A stretch of 64,000 nt of DNA from Microlunatus parietis (GTDB lineage Bacteria > Actinomycetota > Actinomycetes > Propionibacteriales > Propionibacteriaceae): the NCBI RefSeq assembly GCF_013407955.1, contig NZ_JACCBU010000001.1, forward strand, positions 4,154,001 through 4,218,000, given 5' to 3'. Positions within the stretch are counted from its first letter, which is position 1, and every line of letters begins with the position of its first letter. This document shows positions 16,850 to 25,378 of the stretch, piece by piece. The notes under the pieces were generated by a model. That model was not told the origin of the DNA, ran no database searches, and saw only the letters and a program-made list of their open reading frames with translations. The translations under genes and the position numbers were made by a program.

Positions 16850-17557
16850 TCAGTTGTCCTGAGTGGACTCCTGGTAGCAGCCGCGAACGAACTCGGCGGA
16901 GTTGCCGTCGGACAGGACGCCGAACAGGCCGCTGACCACGCCGGCGCCGCCGACGGCGCTGATCGGCAGGTCGTTGTTGCAGGCCTGGATCGGCCCGAGG
17001 TTGTTGTCCTCGACCTGGACCAGCGAGCCGTCGCCCTGCATCTGGTACCAGAGCGGCACGATGCCGGAGTCGCCGTTGAACTGGGCGTTCGACTGATCGC
17101 AGTTACGGATCTCGGTCAGCGAGTTGCCGTCCGAACCGAGGATGGCGAACAGGCTGGACGCGTCCAGCGCTCCGCCGACGGCGTTGATCGGCACGTCGTT
17201 GTTACAGGCCTGGAACGGGCCGAGGTTGTTGTCGGTGATCTCGACCAGACCGCCGGTCTTCTTGACTCCGTACCAGCGCAGGTCCTCGTTCGGGGCGATG
17301 GTGCGCTCCGACGAGTCCTCGCCGCCGAGCAGTGGAAGCCCGCCCAGGCCGGGCAGCCCGCCGAGTCCGGGAAGTCCGCCGGTCGGCAGGTCGCCGAGTC
17401 CGGGAAGGCCACCGGTCGGCAGCCCGCCGACTACCGGGAGCCCGCCGTCGGGCAGCCCACCGATCACCGGGACTTCGGCGCTGGCGACGGACGCACAGCC
17501 GACAGAAATGATCGCCGCGGCGCCGACGGTGGCAGCGATCCTACGGAGAAAAGCCAT
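16850..17557 (-). CDS. Secreted protein with duplicated ACNND-type motif
   Basis: A 235-residue exported protein. A Sec signal peptide ends at about ASA/E (residue 27). Residues 28-78 are a Gly/Leu/Pro-rich stretch built from GGLPGLG-like units. Two homologous segments follow, DNNLGPFQACNNDVPINAVG and DNNLGPIQACNNDLPISAVG, about 65 residues apart. CNN(N/D)xPxN motifs occur in small actinomycete envelope proteins, so a cell-surface structural role is likely (family knowledge plus inference). There is no LPXTG or C-terminal helix. AAAGGA lies upstream of ATG 17557. It is divergent from the 864-residue surface protein. Confidence 0.75.
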   Translation of the reverse strand: MAFLRRIAATVGAAAIISVGCASVASAEVPVIGGLPDGGLPVVGGLPTGGLPGLGDLPTGGLPGLGGLPGLGGLPLLGGEDSSERTIAPNEDLRWYGVKKTGGLVEITDNNLGPFQACNNDVPINAVGGALDASSLFAILGSDGNSLTEIRNCDQSNAQFNGDSGIVPLWYQMQGDGSLVQVEDNNLGPIQACNNDLPISAVGGAGVVSGLFGVLSDGNSAEFVRGCYQESTQDN

Positions 17558-17667
17558 TCAGAATGATCCTTTCGGGATCTCGGATGGTGACGATGATGCG
17601 GTTCCACAAGCTAGGGGATCGGCACTGCGGCGGCCACCGGGATACCTGGCCCGGATCAGTGATTGCA

Positions 17668-17688
17668 CCAAATCTGCACTCTTTGCAC
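17668..17688 (-). promoter_or_regulatory. Conserved 21-bp motif, copy 2 (upstream of secreted protein)
   Basis: Reverse-strand counterpart of 13220-13240: GTGCAA, AGTGCAGAT and TGG blocks in the same order and spacing, 18 of 21 identical. It lies 111-131 bp upstream of the secreted-protein start. Confidence 0.5.
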
Positions 17689-17979
17689 TTTGCGAATTCG
17701 GGCGTGCGTCAAGATTCGACATCGGCCGTCATGATCATGAAGACAATTGCTGGGAACTTTTCTTTCTGATGATCAACACGTCGCCTTGACAAGTGCCCTG
17801 CAATCACGGGAGCGTACGGCCCAGAGCCTCCCCCGCACGTTTCTCAGGCTCGTGAGGTCAGCCTCGTATTCGCGATGGTTCGCCTTGACGAAGCATGCCC
17901 GAGACCGTAGCGGCGGAAGCGTCTCTGAGACGTGGCAGGTGGTCCGACGTGTACGGCACGTCATGTCCATGTGTCATGG

Positions 17980-18011
17980 GCGTAACCGGGGGATTGCGTA
18001 ACCGGGGGATT
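17980..18011 (+). repeat. 16-bp tandem duplication containing GTAACC
   Basis: GCGTAACCGGGGGATT occurs twice head-to-tail, about 105 bp before the 864-residue surface-protein gene. Repeated GTAACC half-sites on one helical face (16-bp spacing) could bind a response regulator such as MtrA; this is a guess from the half-site. Confidence 0.45.
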
Positions 18012-18116
18012 GTCGACCGCTACGTAAACAGTCTCTTCTTCGGTGGGACCGAATCGCGGAGTGGCCGGCAGATCCGATTACTCGACTCACCATCTCCAGA
18101 AGGACGGACTGAAAGC

Positions 18117-20711
18117 ATGAGTAGAACACCTACTGCGCAGCGCTGTCGCGCTGATGCAGTTCACGGTGGTTCAATTCGCCGACGTTTCAAGGGTGCGGTG
18201 CGTAATGCCCTGCGCACGGTGACCGTCGCATCGGTCGCCGTGGTTTTGGGCGCCGGGATGACGGGCGTGGCCTCGGCTGAGTTGATACCGGTCGAGGATT
18301 CGCTCATTCGTGGGCTGCCCGGAGACCCCGGCGGCGTTTCGGGCGGCGAGTCGCCGAACAATTCCACGCCGGGTGCCCCGGTCAGCAAGCCGGACGGCCC
18401 CACCTATTTCGGGACCATGGACGCCGAGGCGACCCCGGGTGACGTACGGGAGGACGGGACCACCGTCTACCCGGCGCAGCCGGAGGCCCAGGACTTCAGC
18501 TCAGCGGACGCCGGCGGCTGGTCCGCCTATCAGGAGTACTCGCCGTTGTGCTTCGCGCGCGGCGTGACCTGCGTGAACTGGAACTTCGAGCACATGCCCA
18601 CCGACGGGCCGAAGGGCGAGGGCGACGCGTTCATCCGGACGAACGGGACCTCCCTCGGGGTCGCGCCGTGCACCGCGCAGAACGGCGTGGCGCGCTGGGT
18701 CTCCCCGCTCTTCACGTACAACACCGCCAACGCGGACAGCTGGACGATCGACATGGACGTCCGGCAGACCACGCTGCTCGTCGGCGACGGGCACTCGACC
18801 TTCAACGTTCAGATCCTGGACGAGGCCGGGCGAGTGGTGACCACCGCGTACGGGCCGGAAGGCACCGTGCCGCTGAACGAGTGGAAGCACAAGTCGGCGA
18901 GCTTCGATGGGTCGAAGTTGATCTACGGCAAGAACTACCGCCTTTCGGTCATGGTCGATGTCGTTCACGCCGAGACCGCCCTGAACTGGGGCAACGTGGA
19001 CCTGGACAACATCAAGCTGACCGCCACCAAGGGCGACGGCGAGCACCCGAAGGATGCGCTGACCTCGTGTGAGGTGAACAGCACTCCGTCGGAGGGCGTC
19101 GCCGCCCTGCTGTCCGGCAACGCGGCAGACCTGTGCCCCGCGACCAACAAGCTCGGCCAGAGCGCCAAGCCGCTGACGGACGTTGCGCAGAAGGTGCTGT
19201 CGGGGCCGTTAGGGCCGGTGCTGGACAAAGCCAGTGGCGGTTTCGCCGTTGTTGATCTTGAGACCGGTCAGTTCCTGGGCTACATGCTGGGCAAGGAAGC
19301 CATCCCCAGCTCCGACCCGCGCGATCTGATCACGTACATCGAGAACGGCACCGAGGGCAAGGCCGCCAACTACGCGATCATGTTCGTGGGCAAGACCGCG
19401 ATGATGCCGGGTGAGCTGCTGTCCAACCCGGGCGGCGTGATCTCCGGCCAACTGCAGAATGCGACCTACCTGCTGTCCAACCCGGGCCGCATCCTGAGCA
19501 TCCCGTTCGACTGGAGCGTCAAGAACCTCGAGTACAACGTCACCACGGTGCTGACCCCGCTGGCTTCGGACAAGCCGGTGCAGACGACCCAGCTCGGCGG
19601 CATGGTGTGGCACGACGCCAACGAGAACGGCGTTCGCGATCAGGGCGAGGCTCCGGTCCCGGGCGTTGACGTCGCCCTGACCGACGTCAACGGGAATGAT
19701 CATGGAACCAAGACGACCGACGATGCCGGCCGTTACGTGTTCGAGAACCTGCGCCCGACCACGGATCCGCAGAGCTACCACCTGGTGTTCGACACGGCTT
19801 CGCTGCCCGAGGGGGCGAGCTTCACCACGAAGCACGTCGCGGACAGCACCCACGAGAACACCTCCAACCCGAGCCCGAAGACCGGTAGGACCGATCGGAT
19901 CACGCTGTCGCGCGGCGAGGCCGATCTGAACTGGAACGCCGGCGTTGTCGGCATCACGGGCGATCCGGGCGACGCCGACGCGGCCGCCGACGGGTCTGAC
20001 GCCGATGCTGATGGGTCTGACGCCGATGCTGATGGGTCTGACGCCGACGCTGATGGTTCCGATGCCGATGCTGATGGGTCTGACGCCGACGCTGATGGTT
20101 CCGACGCGGACGCTGATGGGTCGGACGCGGACGCAGATGGGTCTGACGCCGACGCCGACGGGTCCGATGCGCAGGGTGACGCCGACGCTGATGGACCGGG
20201 CGCGGGCGACGAGGACCTGGTCCTGACGGCCAAGGTCGAGTCGCTGAACGGCGAGCCGTTCGACTGGACCAAGCCGGCCGTGCTTCCGGCGGGCCAGGAG
20301 GCGACGATCGAGTTCACGCTGACCAACACCGGCGACACGACCATCACCGAGGTGACGGCGACGACGACCGGTGGCGGCACCGTGAACTGCTCGGCCGCGC
20401 AGCTCGCCTCGGGCGAGTCGGCCACCTGCACCCTCGTCTTCACGCCCAAGACGGGCGAGCAGAAGTTCGAGATCGCCTTCTCCGGCAAGCACGGGGACAA
20501 GGGCGAGTGCATCAGCACCTACACCCTGAGCTACGCCGGTGGGCAGGCCGAGGGTGAAGGGACGTCCGGCCTCGGCGGGCTGCTCGATCCGGGCTCGCTG
20601 CTGGGTGGCGTGACCGCGGAGACCAATCCGCTGCCGGGCGCCGAGAACAGCGGTTCGGGATCACCCCTGGACGGCCTCTCGGGGCTGTTCGGCGGGGGCC
20701 TCTTCAACTGA
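18117..20711 (+). CDS. Large secreted protein with SdrD B-like domain and Asp/Ala/Gly/Ser repeats
   Basis: An 864-residue exported protein with a long signal peptide (basic region to about 33, hydrophobic core, cleavage near ASA/E54). Residues 55-490 are unassigned, beginning with a WNFEHMP-containing, beta-rich, lectin-like segment. Residues about 493-620 form an SdrD B/Cna B-like domain (GMVWHDANENGVRDQGEAPV). Residues 626-681 are eight exact GSDADAD units. A DUF11-like Ig segment follows (TLTNTGDTTITEVTATTTGG) and a Gly/Leu-rich tail. No LPXTG motif or C-terminal anchor exists, so it is probably released or held non-covalently. ATG 18117 follows AGAAGGA; upstream frame extension looks non-coding. 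Confidence 0.8.
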   Translation: MSRTPTAQRCRADAVHGGSIRRRFKGAVRNALRTVTVASVAVVLGAGMTGVASAELIPVEDSLIRGLPGDPGGVSGGESPNNSTPGAPVSKPDGPTYFGTMDAEATPGDVREDGTTVYPAQPEAQDFSSADAGGWSAYQEYSPLCFARGVTCVNWNFEHMPTDGPKGEGDAFIRTNGTSLGVAPCTAQNGVARWVSPLFTYNTANADSWTIDMDVRQTTLLVGDGHSTFNVQILDEAGRVVTTAYGPEGTVPLNEWKHKSASFDGSKLIYGKNYRLSVMVDVVHAETALNWGNVDLDNIKLTATKGDGEHPKDALTSCEVNSTPSEGVAALLSGNAADLCPATNKLGQSAKPLTDVAQKVLSGPLGPVLDKASGGFAVVDLETGQFLGYMLGKEAIPSSDPRDLITYIENGTEGKAANYAIMFVGKTAMMPGELLSNPGGVISGQLQNATYLLSNPGRILSIPFDWSVKNLEYNVTTVLTPLASDKPVQTTQLGGMVWHDANENGVRDQGEAPVPGVDVALTDVNGNDHGTKTTDDAGRYVFENLRPTTDPQSYHLVFDTASLPEGASFTTKHVADSTHENTSNPSPKTGRTDRITLSRGEADLNWNAGVVGITGDPGDADAAADGSDADADGSDADADGSDADADGSDADADGSDADADGSDADADGSDADADGSDADADGSDAQGDADADGPGAGDEDLVLTAKVESLNGEPFDWTKPAVLPAGQEATIEFTLTNTGDTTITEVTATTTGGGTVNCSAAQLASGESATCTLVFTPKTGEQKFEIAFSGKHGDKGECISTYTLSYAGGQAEGEGTSGLGGLLDPGSLLGGVTAETNPLPGAENSGSGSPLDGLSGLFGGGLFN
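19992..20159 (+). repeat. Eight 21-bp coding tandem repeats (GSDADAD)
   Basis: Eight in-frame 21-bp units, consensus GGGTCTGACGCCGAYGCTGA plus T, with only silent differences between units (TCT/TCC/TCG, GCC/GCG, GAT/GAC). The protein repeat is invariant while the DNA varies, so selection has kept the sequence. A partial ninth unit follows. Confidence 0.85.
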
Positions 20712-20723
20712 GGCGAACCGCGA

Positions 20724-20776
20724 ATCCTTGACGTGAGGGCACGCGGCAGGCGAGGGACGTGCCCTCACCCAAGGAT
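20724..20776 (+). terminator. Two-part hairpin after the surface-protein gene
   Basis: Inner arms GTGAGGGCACG/CGTGCCCTCAC (11 bp, perfect) and outer arms ATCCTTG/CAAGGAT form a long stem starting 12 bp past the stop. Probably a factor-independent terminator without a U-tract. Confidence 0.65.
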
Positions 20777-20797
20777 CAGTTGAATCGGGAATCGCAG

Positions 20798-20840
20798 GGC
20801 GGGCCGTTCGAACGAGGGAAGTTGCTGAACGGCCCGCCTT
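20798..20840 (+). terminator. Second strong hairpin before the haloperoxidase gene
   Basis: Arms GGCGGGCCGTTC and GAACGGCCCGCC (12 bp, perfect), loop 17 nt, followed by TT. With the preceding hairpin it separates the surface-protein gene from the next operon. Confidence 0.6.
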
Positions 20841-20895
20841 GCGCCCCAAGTCATGCGAATTCGGGCAAGCGAACGTTCGAGTTGGGTCTGAGGAC

Positions 20896-22446
20896 GTGAA
20901 GAGCGAGAACCATCGGGCCCGCGGTACTGCGGGCCGAGTCAGCCGGCGCCTGTTCCTGGCCGGCGCAGCCGCCGCCGGAACCGCGATCGCCGGCACCCGT
21001 ACGGCCGAAGCCGCACCGAACTCGGCCGGCCTGGTGCGGAAGTGGAACGACCTGCTGCTCGAGGCGGCCCGCCGGGGCACCCTCGGGCCGCCCGTCCTGG
21101 CGAGGGCGTTCGCCCTGGTGCACACGGCCATCTACGACGCCTGGGCCGCCTACGACGCCGTCGCCCATGGCACCCGGTACGGCGGCGAGCTGAGGCGGCC
21201 GATCGCCGAGCGCACCGAGAGCCATGTGGTCGCGGCCATCAGCTACGCCGCCCACACCGCCGCGGTCGACCTGTTCGGTTGGCACGCGCCGCGGTTCGAC
21301 GCCTTCCTGCGCGAGCTCGGGTACGACCCGGAGCACCACCCCGCCGACTCGTCGCCGGCCGGCATCGGCCGGCGCGCCGCCGTGGCACTGCTGGAGTATC
21401 GCCACGGCGACGGGTCGAACCAGCTGAACGACTACGCGGACACGACCGGCTATCGGCCCGCGAACGCGCCGATGGTCGCGGCGAAGGAGATCGATCCCGA
21501 CTCGGTGATCGACAGGAACCGATGGCAGCCGCTGACCTATCCGGACCGCGCGGGCCGGCTGAAGACGCCGCCGTGGGCCGCGCCGCACTGGTTCCAGGTC
21601 GAACCCTTCGCCAAGCCTCCGGTCGGCTACGGCCGTGAGCTGCCGGGCCCGGCCCGCTGGGGGACCGCGGAGTTCACCCGGCAGTGCCAGGAACTGATGG
21701 ACCTCACGGCGCGCCTCACCCCGCGGCAGAAGGCCATCGCCGAGTACTACGCCGACGGCCCGATGACGGAGGCTCCGCCGGGCCACTGGCTGAAGTTCAC
21801 GCAGTTCGTGTCCCGCCGGGACCGGAACAGTCTCGATCAGGACGTCAAGCTGTTCTTCCTGACGGCCAACGCCCTGTTCGACGCCTCGATCGCCTGCTGG
21901 GGCCTGAAACGGGAATACGACTCGGTCCGGCCGATCACCGCGATCCGGCTGATGTGTCGCGGGCTGAAGGTGAAGACCTGGAACGGCGTCATCGACGGGG
22001 GCCAGTGGCTGCCGTACCAGCCGACCTGGTTCCCCACCCCGCCGTTCGGCGAGTACCCGTCCGGGCACAGCACATTCAGCTCGGCCGCGGCCGAGGTGCT
22101 GCAGCGGTTCACCGGGAGTGACCGGTTCGGCTACTCGTCGACGTTCCTGGCCGGGAAGTCGCTCGTCGAGCCCGGGATCGGGCCGGACACGGACGTCGTC
22201 CTCGGCTGCCCGACGTTCTCCGAGGCGGCCGCCCAGTGCGGCCTGTCGCGCCGTTACGGCGGCATCCACTTCCGCGCCGGCGATCTGGACGGGCGCCGCC
22301 TGGGCCGCGAGGTCGGTGCGGTCGTGTGGGAGAAGGCGCAGCAGTACTTCAACGGGCAGACCACGCCCGCCGAGCGGAAGGGCCTGTTCGACGGCCTCCT
22401 GGACCTCGATCTCCCGCTCGGCCTCACTCTGAGAGGAACGCTATGA
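20896..22446 (+). CDS. Tat-exported vanadium-haloperoxidase/PAP2-family enzyme
   Basis: A 516-residue protein starting GTG 20896 and followed by a Tat signal (SRRLFLAGAAAAG). The vanadate/phosphate-binding signature of the PAP2 superfamily is complete: KREYDSVRP (Lys338, Arg345), PSGH (388-391, catalytic-type His391) and SRRYGGIHF with His458. The length and spacing fit bacterial vanadium-dependent haloperoxidase relatives rather than small PAP2 phosphatases. It would act outside the membrane, oxidising halides or dephosphorylating a lipid. Its stop overlaps the next gene (ATGA), so the two are translationally coupled. The start is inferred from the twin-arginine position; the ribosome-binding site is weak. 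Confidence 0.82.
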   Translation: MKSENHRARGTAGRVSRRLFLAGAAAAGTAIAGTRTAEAAPNSAGLVRKWNDLLLEAARRGTLGPPVLARAFALVHTAIYDAWAAYDAVAHGTRYGGELRRPIAERTESHVVAAISYAAHTAAVDLFGWHAPRFDAFLRELGYDPEHHPADSSPAGIGRRAAVALLEYRHGDGSNQLNDYADTTGYRPANAPMVAAKEIDPDSVIDRNRWQPLTYPDRAGRLKTPPWAAPHWFQVEPFAKPPVGYGRELPGPARWGTAEFTRQCQELMDLTARLTPRQKAIAEYYADGPMTEAPPGHWLKFTQFVSRRDRNSLDQDVKLFFLTANALFDASIACWGLKREYDSVRPITAIRLMCRGLKVKTWNGVIDGGQWLPYQPTWFPTPPFGEYPSGHSTFSSAAAEVLQRFTGSDRFGYSSTFLAGKSLVEPGIGPDTDVVLGCPTFSEAAAQCGLSRRYGGIHFRAGDLDGRRLGREVGAVVWEKAQQYFNGQTTPAERKGLFDGLLDLDLPLGLTLRGTL

Positions 22447-23390
22447 CGGACACGTCGGTGATGCCGGTCGAGCAGCCCGCCGAACGGAGGGAGCGGCCCT
22501 GGCGGCTCGTCCTGCTTTGCGGGCTCGCCGGAGTGATCATGGCGGTGCTGTGGTCGCCACGCCTGGTGGACAAGGTCATCGCCGGCGGGATCGCCAACCC
22601 GCTGTTCGGCGGCGACATCAGCGAGGTGGCGATCACCGGCGCCGGGATGGCCGCGGTGTTCGCCTTCGTGACCGGCGCCGCCGGCATGTTCACCGCCTGC
22701 AACGTGGCCGTCTTCAGCGCACTGGCGCCGATGACGGCCCACCGGGAGTCGGCCCGCAGCCAGGCCGTGACGATGCTGCGGGCGCTCGGCCTGCTGCTGG
22801 CCGGCGCGATCGTGGTCTCCGGGATCTACGGCGTCATCGTGGTGCTGTTCGGCGCCAACCTGCCGCAGCTCTCCACCGTCAGGATCGGCGATCCGGTGAC
22901 CGGGGTGCCGCTGCGGTCGGTGCAGTCCGGCATCGTGTTCGGGCTGATCGGCGTCATCATGGTGTGGCGCGGGCTGGCGTACCTCGGCCTCGTCAAGAAC
23001 CCGCTGGAGGGGCTGTTCCGGCGGCACCCCGGGAGTGAACTGATCTTCTTCGGCGCGCTGATCGGCGCGTTCCTGATCGGCCGGCCGTTCGGCCCCTTCC
23101 GTAACCTGCTCGAGTACGCGGTCTCGACGCACAACCCGCTGCTCGGCTTCGCGACCCTCGCTCTGCAGTCGATCGGGAACGTCCTCGGCGTCGCCCTCAT
23201 CTTCGTGGTGATCATGGTGGTGTCCCGGGGCGGGTTCCAGCGCTGGCTCACCCGTGAGCCGGGCCGCGCCGCCCGATTCTCCGCCGGTGCGTTCATCCTG
23301 GCCGGCACATTCTTCCTGGTCTACTGGGTGCTCCGGCTGGGCAGCCGGCTGGGTCACTGGTGGTGGCCGGTGATGCCGTACAACGCATAA
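22443..23390 (+). CDS. Seven-helix membrane protein coupled to the haloperoxidase
   Basis: A 315-residue integral membrane protein with about seven hydrophobic helices. The second carries GMFTACNVAVFSA, which recalls the Gly/Pro/Cys helix of CcdA/DsbD-type electron-transfer proteins but has only one Cys and no clear pair. The start ATG overlaps the upstream stop (ATGA), implying stoichiometric production with the exported haloperoxidase-like enzyme. A role in membrane electron transfer, metal or halide supply to that enzyme is possible but unsupported by motifs. The family was not firmly recognised. Confidence 0.7.
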   Translation: MTDTSVMPVEQPAERRERPWRLVLLCGLAGVIMAVLWSPRLVDKVIAGGIANPLFGGDISEVAITGAGMAAVFAFVTGAAGMFTACNVAVFSALAPMTAHRESARSQAVTMLRALGLLLAGAIVVSGIYGVIVVLFGANLPQLSTVRIGDPVTGVPLRSVQSGIVFGLIGVIMVWRGLAYLGLVKNPLEGLFRRHPGSELIFFGALIGAFLIGRPFGPFRNLLEYAVSTHNPLLGFATLALQSIGNVLGVALIFVVIMVVSRGGFQRWLTREPGRAARFSAGAFILAGTFFLVYWVLRLGSRLGHWWWPVMPYNA

Positions 23391-23402
23391 CCTGGCACGG
23401 CA

Positions 23403-23433
23403 TTGACCTCAACCTTCGTTGAGGTTCTAGATT
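23403..23433 (+). promoter_or_regulatory. SoxR-box-like dyad in a 19-bp-spacer promoter
   Basis: A -35 element TTGACC (23403-23408) and -10 element TAGATT (23428-23433) are separated by 19 bp, and the spacer carries ACCTCAAC-CTTC-GTTGAGGT (23406-23425). CCTCAA-N6-TTGAGG is the SoxR box format, and the long spacer is the hallmark of MerR-family activated promoters. Transcription would begin about at GTG 23441, giving a leaderless mRNA. Confidence 0.7.
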
Positions 23434-23440
23434 GTCCGGC

Positions 23441-25336
23441 GTGAGCATGGAGATCGTTGCCTGGAACTCGTTGTACAACGCGATGCACGCCGCCCAGGAC
23501 CGGCGCCCGTTCTCGCGCGCCACGCTGCGCCGGATCTTCGGCTTCGTCCGGGACCGGCGCTGGCAGCTGATCGGGTTCGTCGTCCTCAGCGTGGTCACCG
23601 CCGTGCTCGCGGTGGCGACGCCGCTGCTGGCCGGGCAGGTGGTGAACGCGCTGTTCGCCGGCACCGCCTTCGAGGTCGTGCTGCGGCTGGCGATCATCAT
23701 CGCGGTGATCGCGATCGCCGAGGCCGCGGTCGGGATCATCACCCGGCTGCTGTCGGCCCGGATCGGCGAGGGATTGATCTTGGACCTGCGGCAGGCCGTC
23801 TACGACCACGTCCAGACGATGCCGATCGCGTTCTTCACCCGGACCAGGACCGGCGCCCTGGTGAGCCGGCTCAACAACGACGTGATCGGCGCCCAACGGG
23901 CGTTCTCGGAGACCCTGTCCGGCGTGATCGGCAACGTCGTCGCGGTGATCTTGACCCTGGTCGTGATGCTCGGCCTGTCCTGGCAGATCACCCTGTGCGC
24001 ATTGATCCTGTTGCCGATCTTCGTCCTGCCGGCGCGCCGGATGGGCGCCCGGCTGGCCCGGCTGGAACGGGAGGCGGCCAACCACAACTCGGTGATGAGC
24101 ACCCAGATGACAGAGCGGTTCTCGGCACCCGGGGCGACACTGGTGAAGCTGTTCGCGCGGCCGGAGCGGGAGTCCGCCGAGTTCGGCGCCCGGGCCGCGC
24201 GGGTGCGCGACATCGGGGTCCGGACGGCGATGGTGCAGGTGATCTTCGTGACCGCCCTGACCCTGGTCGCGGCGTTGGCCCTGGCGCTGACGTACGGCCT
24301 CGGCGGGTTCTTCGTCCTGGCCGGGACCCTGCCGGCCGGCGACGTGGTGTCGCTGGCGCTGCTGCTGACCCGGCTGTACGCGCCGCTGACCGCGCTGGCC
24401 AGCGCCCGGGTCGAGGTGATGAGCGCGCTGGTCAGCTTCGACCGGGTGTTCGAGGTGCTGGACCTGAAGCCGTTGATCACCGAGGCCGAGCAGCCGAAGC
24501 CCGCGCCGGAGGGTCCGGTCTCGGTGGAACTGGACCGGGTCGACTTCGGGTACCCGTCCGCGGACAAGGTGTCGCTGGCCTCGCTGGAGGAGGTCGCGGT
24601 GCTCGACCCGCGGGCCGGTGCGCAGGTGCTGCACGAGGTGTCGTTCCGGGCCGAACCGGGTCAGATGATCGCGCTGGTCGGCTCGTCCGGTGCGGGCAAG
24701 TCGACCATCGCGCAGTTGATCACTCGGCTGTACGACACCGACGGCGGCGCCATCCGGCTGTCCGGCGTCGACGTCCGGGACCTCTCCTTCGCCGCGCTCC
24801 GCTCGACCGTCGGCCTGGTCACCCAGGACGGCCACCTGTTCCACGAGTCGATCCGGCAGAACCTGCAGCTGGCCAAGCCCGAAGCGTCCGACGACGAGAT
24901 CTGGAGCGCCCTGGAACGGGCCCGGCTGCGGCCGCTCGTCGAGTCGCTGCCGGACGGGCTGGACACGGTGGTCGGCGAACGCGGCTATCGGCTGTCCGGC
25001 GGCGAACGGCAGCGGCTGACCATCGCCCGGTTGCTACTCACCGGCCCGCGCGTGGTGATCTTGGACGAGGCCACCGCCCACCTGGACTCGACCTCCGAGG
25101 CCGCCGTCCAGGCCGCCCTGGAGAACGCGCTGGAGGGCCGCACCGCGATCGTCATCGCGCACCGCCTGTCCACCGTACGCAACGCCGACCAGATCGTCGT
25201 GCTCGAGGGCGGCCGGGTCGTCGAACGCGGCCGGCACGAGGACCTGCTCGCCGCCGGCGGACGCTACGCGGAGCTCCACGCGACCCAGTTCGCGGCCTCC
25301 CCGGTGTCGCCGGAGCCGGTGGTGCCGTCGGTCTGA
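23441..25336 (+). CDS. ABC exporter (fused membrane and ATPase domains)
   Basis: A 631-residue half-transporter. Residues about 30-330 form the type I exporter membrane domain with six helices; the ATPase has Walker A GSSGAGKST, signature LSGGERQRL, Walker B VVILDEATAHLD and H-loop IAHRLST. It would function as a homodimer or with another half-transporter, exporting a drug or lipid. GTG 23441 is preferred because it sits 7 bp past the -10 of a SoxR-type promoter; ATG 23447 is the alternative. The promoter implies induction by redox-active compounds. Confidence 0.9.
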   Translation: MSMEIVAWNSLYNAMHAAQDRRPFSRATLRRIFGFVRDRRWQLIGFVVLSVVTAVLAVATPLLAGQVVNALFAGTAFEVVLRLAIIIAVIAIAEAAVGIITRLLSARIGEGLILDLRQAVYDHVQTMPIAFFTRTRTGALVSRLNNDVIGAQRAFSETLSGVIGNVVAVILTLVVMLGLSWQITLCALILLPIFVLPARRMGARLARLEREAANHNSVMSTQMTERFSAPGATLVKLFARPERESAEFGARAARVRDIGVRTAMVQVIFVTALTLVAALALALTYGLGGFFVLAGTLPAGDVVSLALLLTRLYAPLTALASARVEVMSALVSFDRVFEVLDLKPLITEAEQPKPAPEGPVSVELDRVDFGYPSADKVSLASLEEVAVLDPRAGAQVLHEVSFRAEPGQMIALVGSSGAGKSTIAQLITRLYDTDGGAIRLSGVDVRDLSFAALRSTVGLVTQDGHLFHESIRQNLQLAKPEASDDEIWSALERARLRPLVESLPDGLDTVVGERGYRLSGGERQRLTIARLLLTGPRVVILDEATAHLDSTSEAAVQAALENALEGRTAIVIAHRLSTVRNADQIVVLEGGRVVERGRHEDLLAAGGRYAELHATQFAASPVSPEPVVPSV

Positions 25337-25378
25337 AATCCGCTGGCGCGCGAGGGATCCGGGCGGCAGGATCGGCTC

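Larger units (their letters stand above)
17558..18116. promoter_or_regulatory. Long divergent promoter region between two surface-protein genes
   Basis: A 559-bp gene-free stretch, locally much more AT-rich than the rest. It holds three TGCAC units at 17664-17688 (overlapping the motif shared with 13220-13240), the sequence TGCGAATTCGGGC at 17691-17703 that recurs at 20854-20866, and a 16-bp tandem duplication at 17980-18011. No open frame with coding character was found. Its length suggests several regulator sites. Confidence 0.5.

Noticed and set aside
18117..20711. Sortase-anchored surface protein
   Set aside because: SdrD B-like and repeat regions suggested it, but there is no LPXTG motif, C-terminal helix or basic tail.
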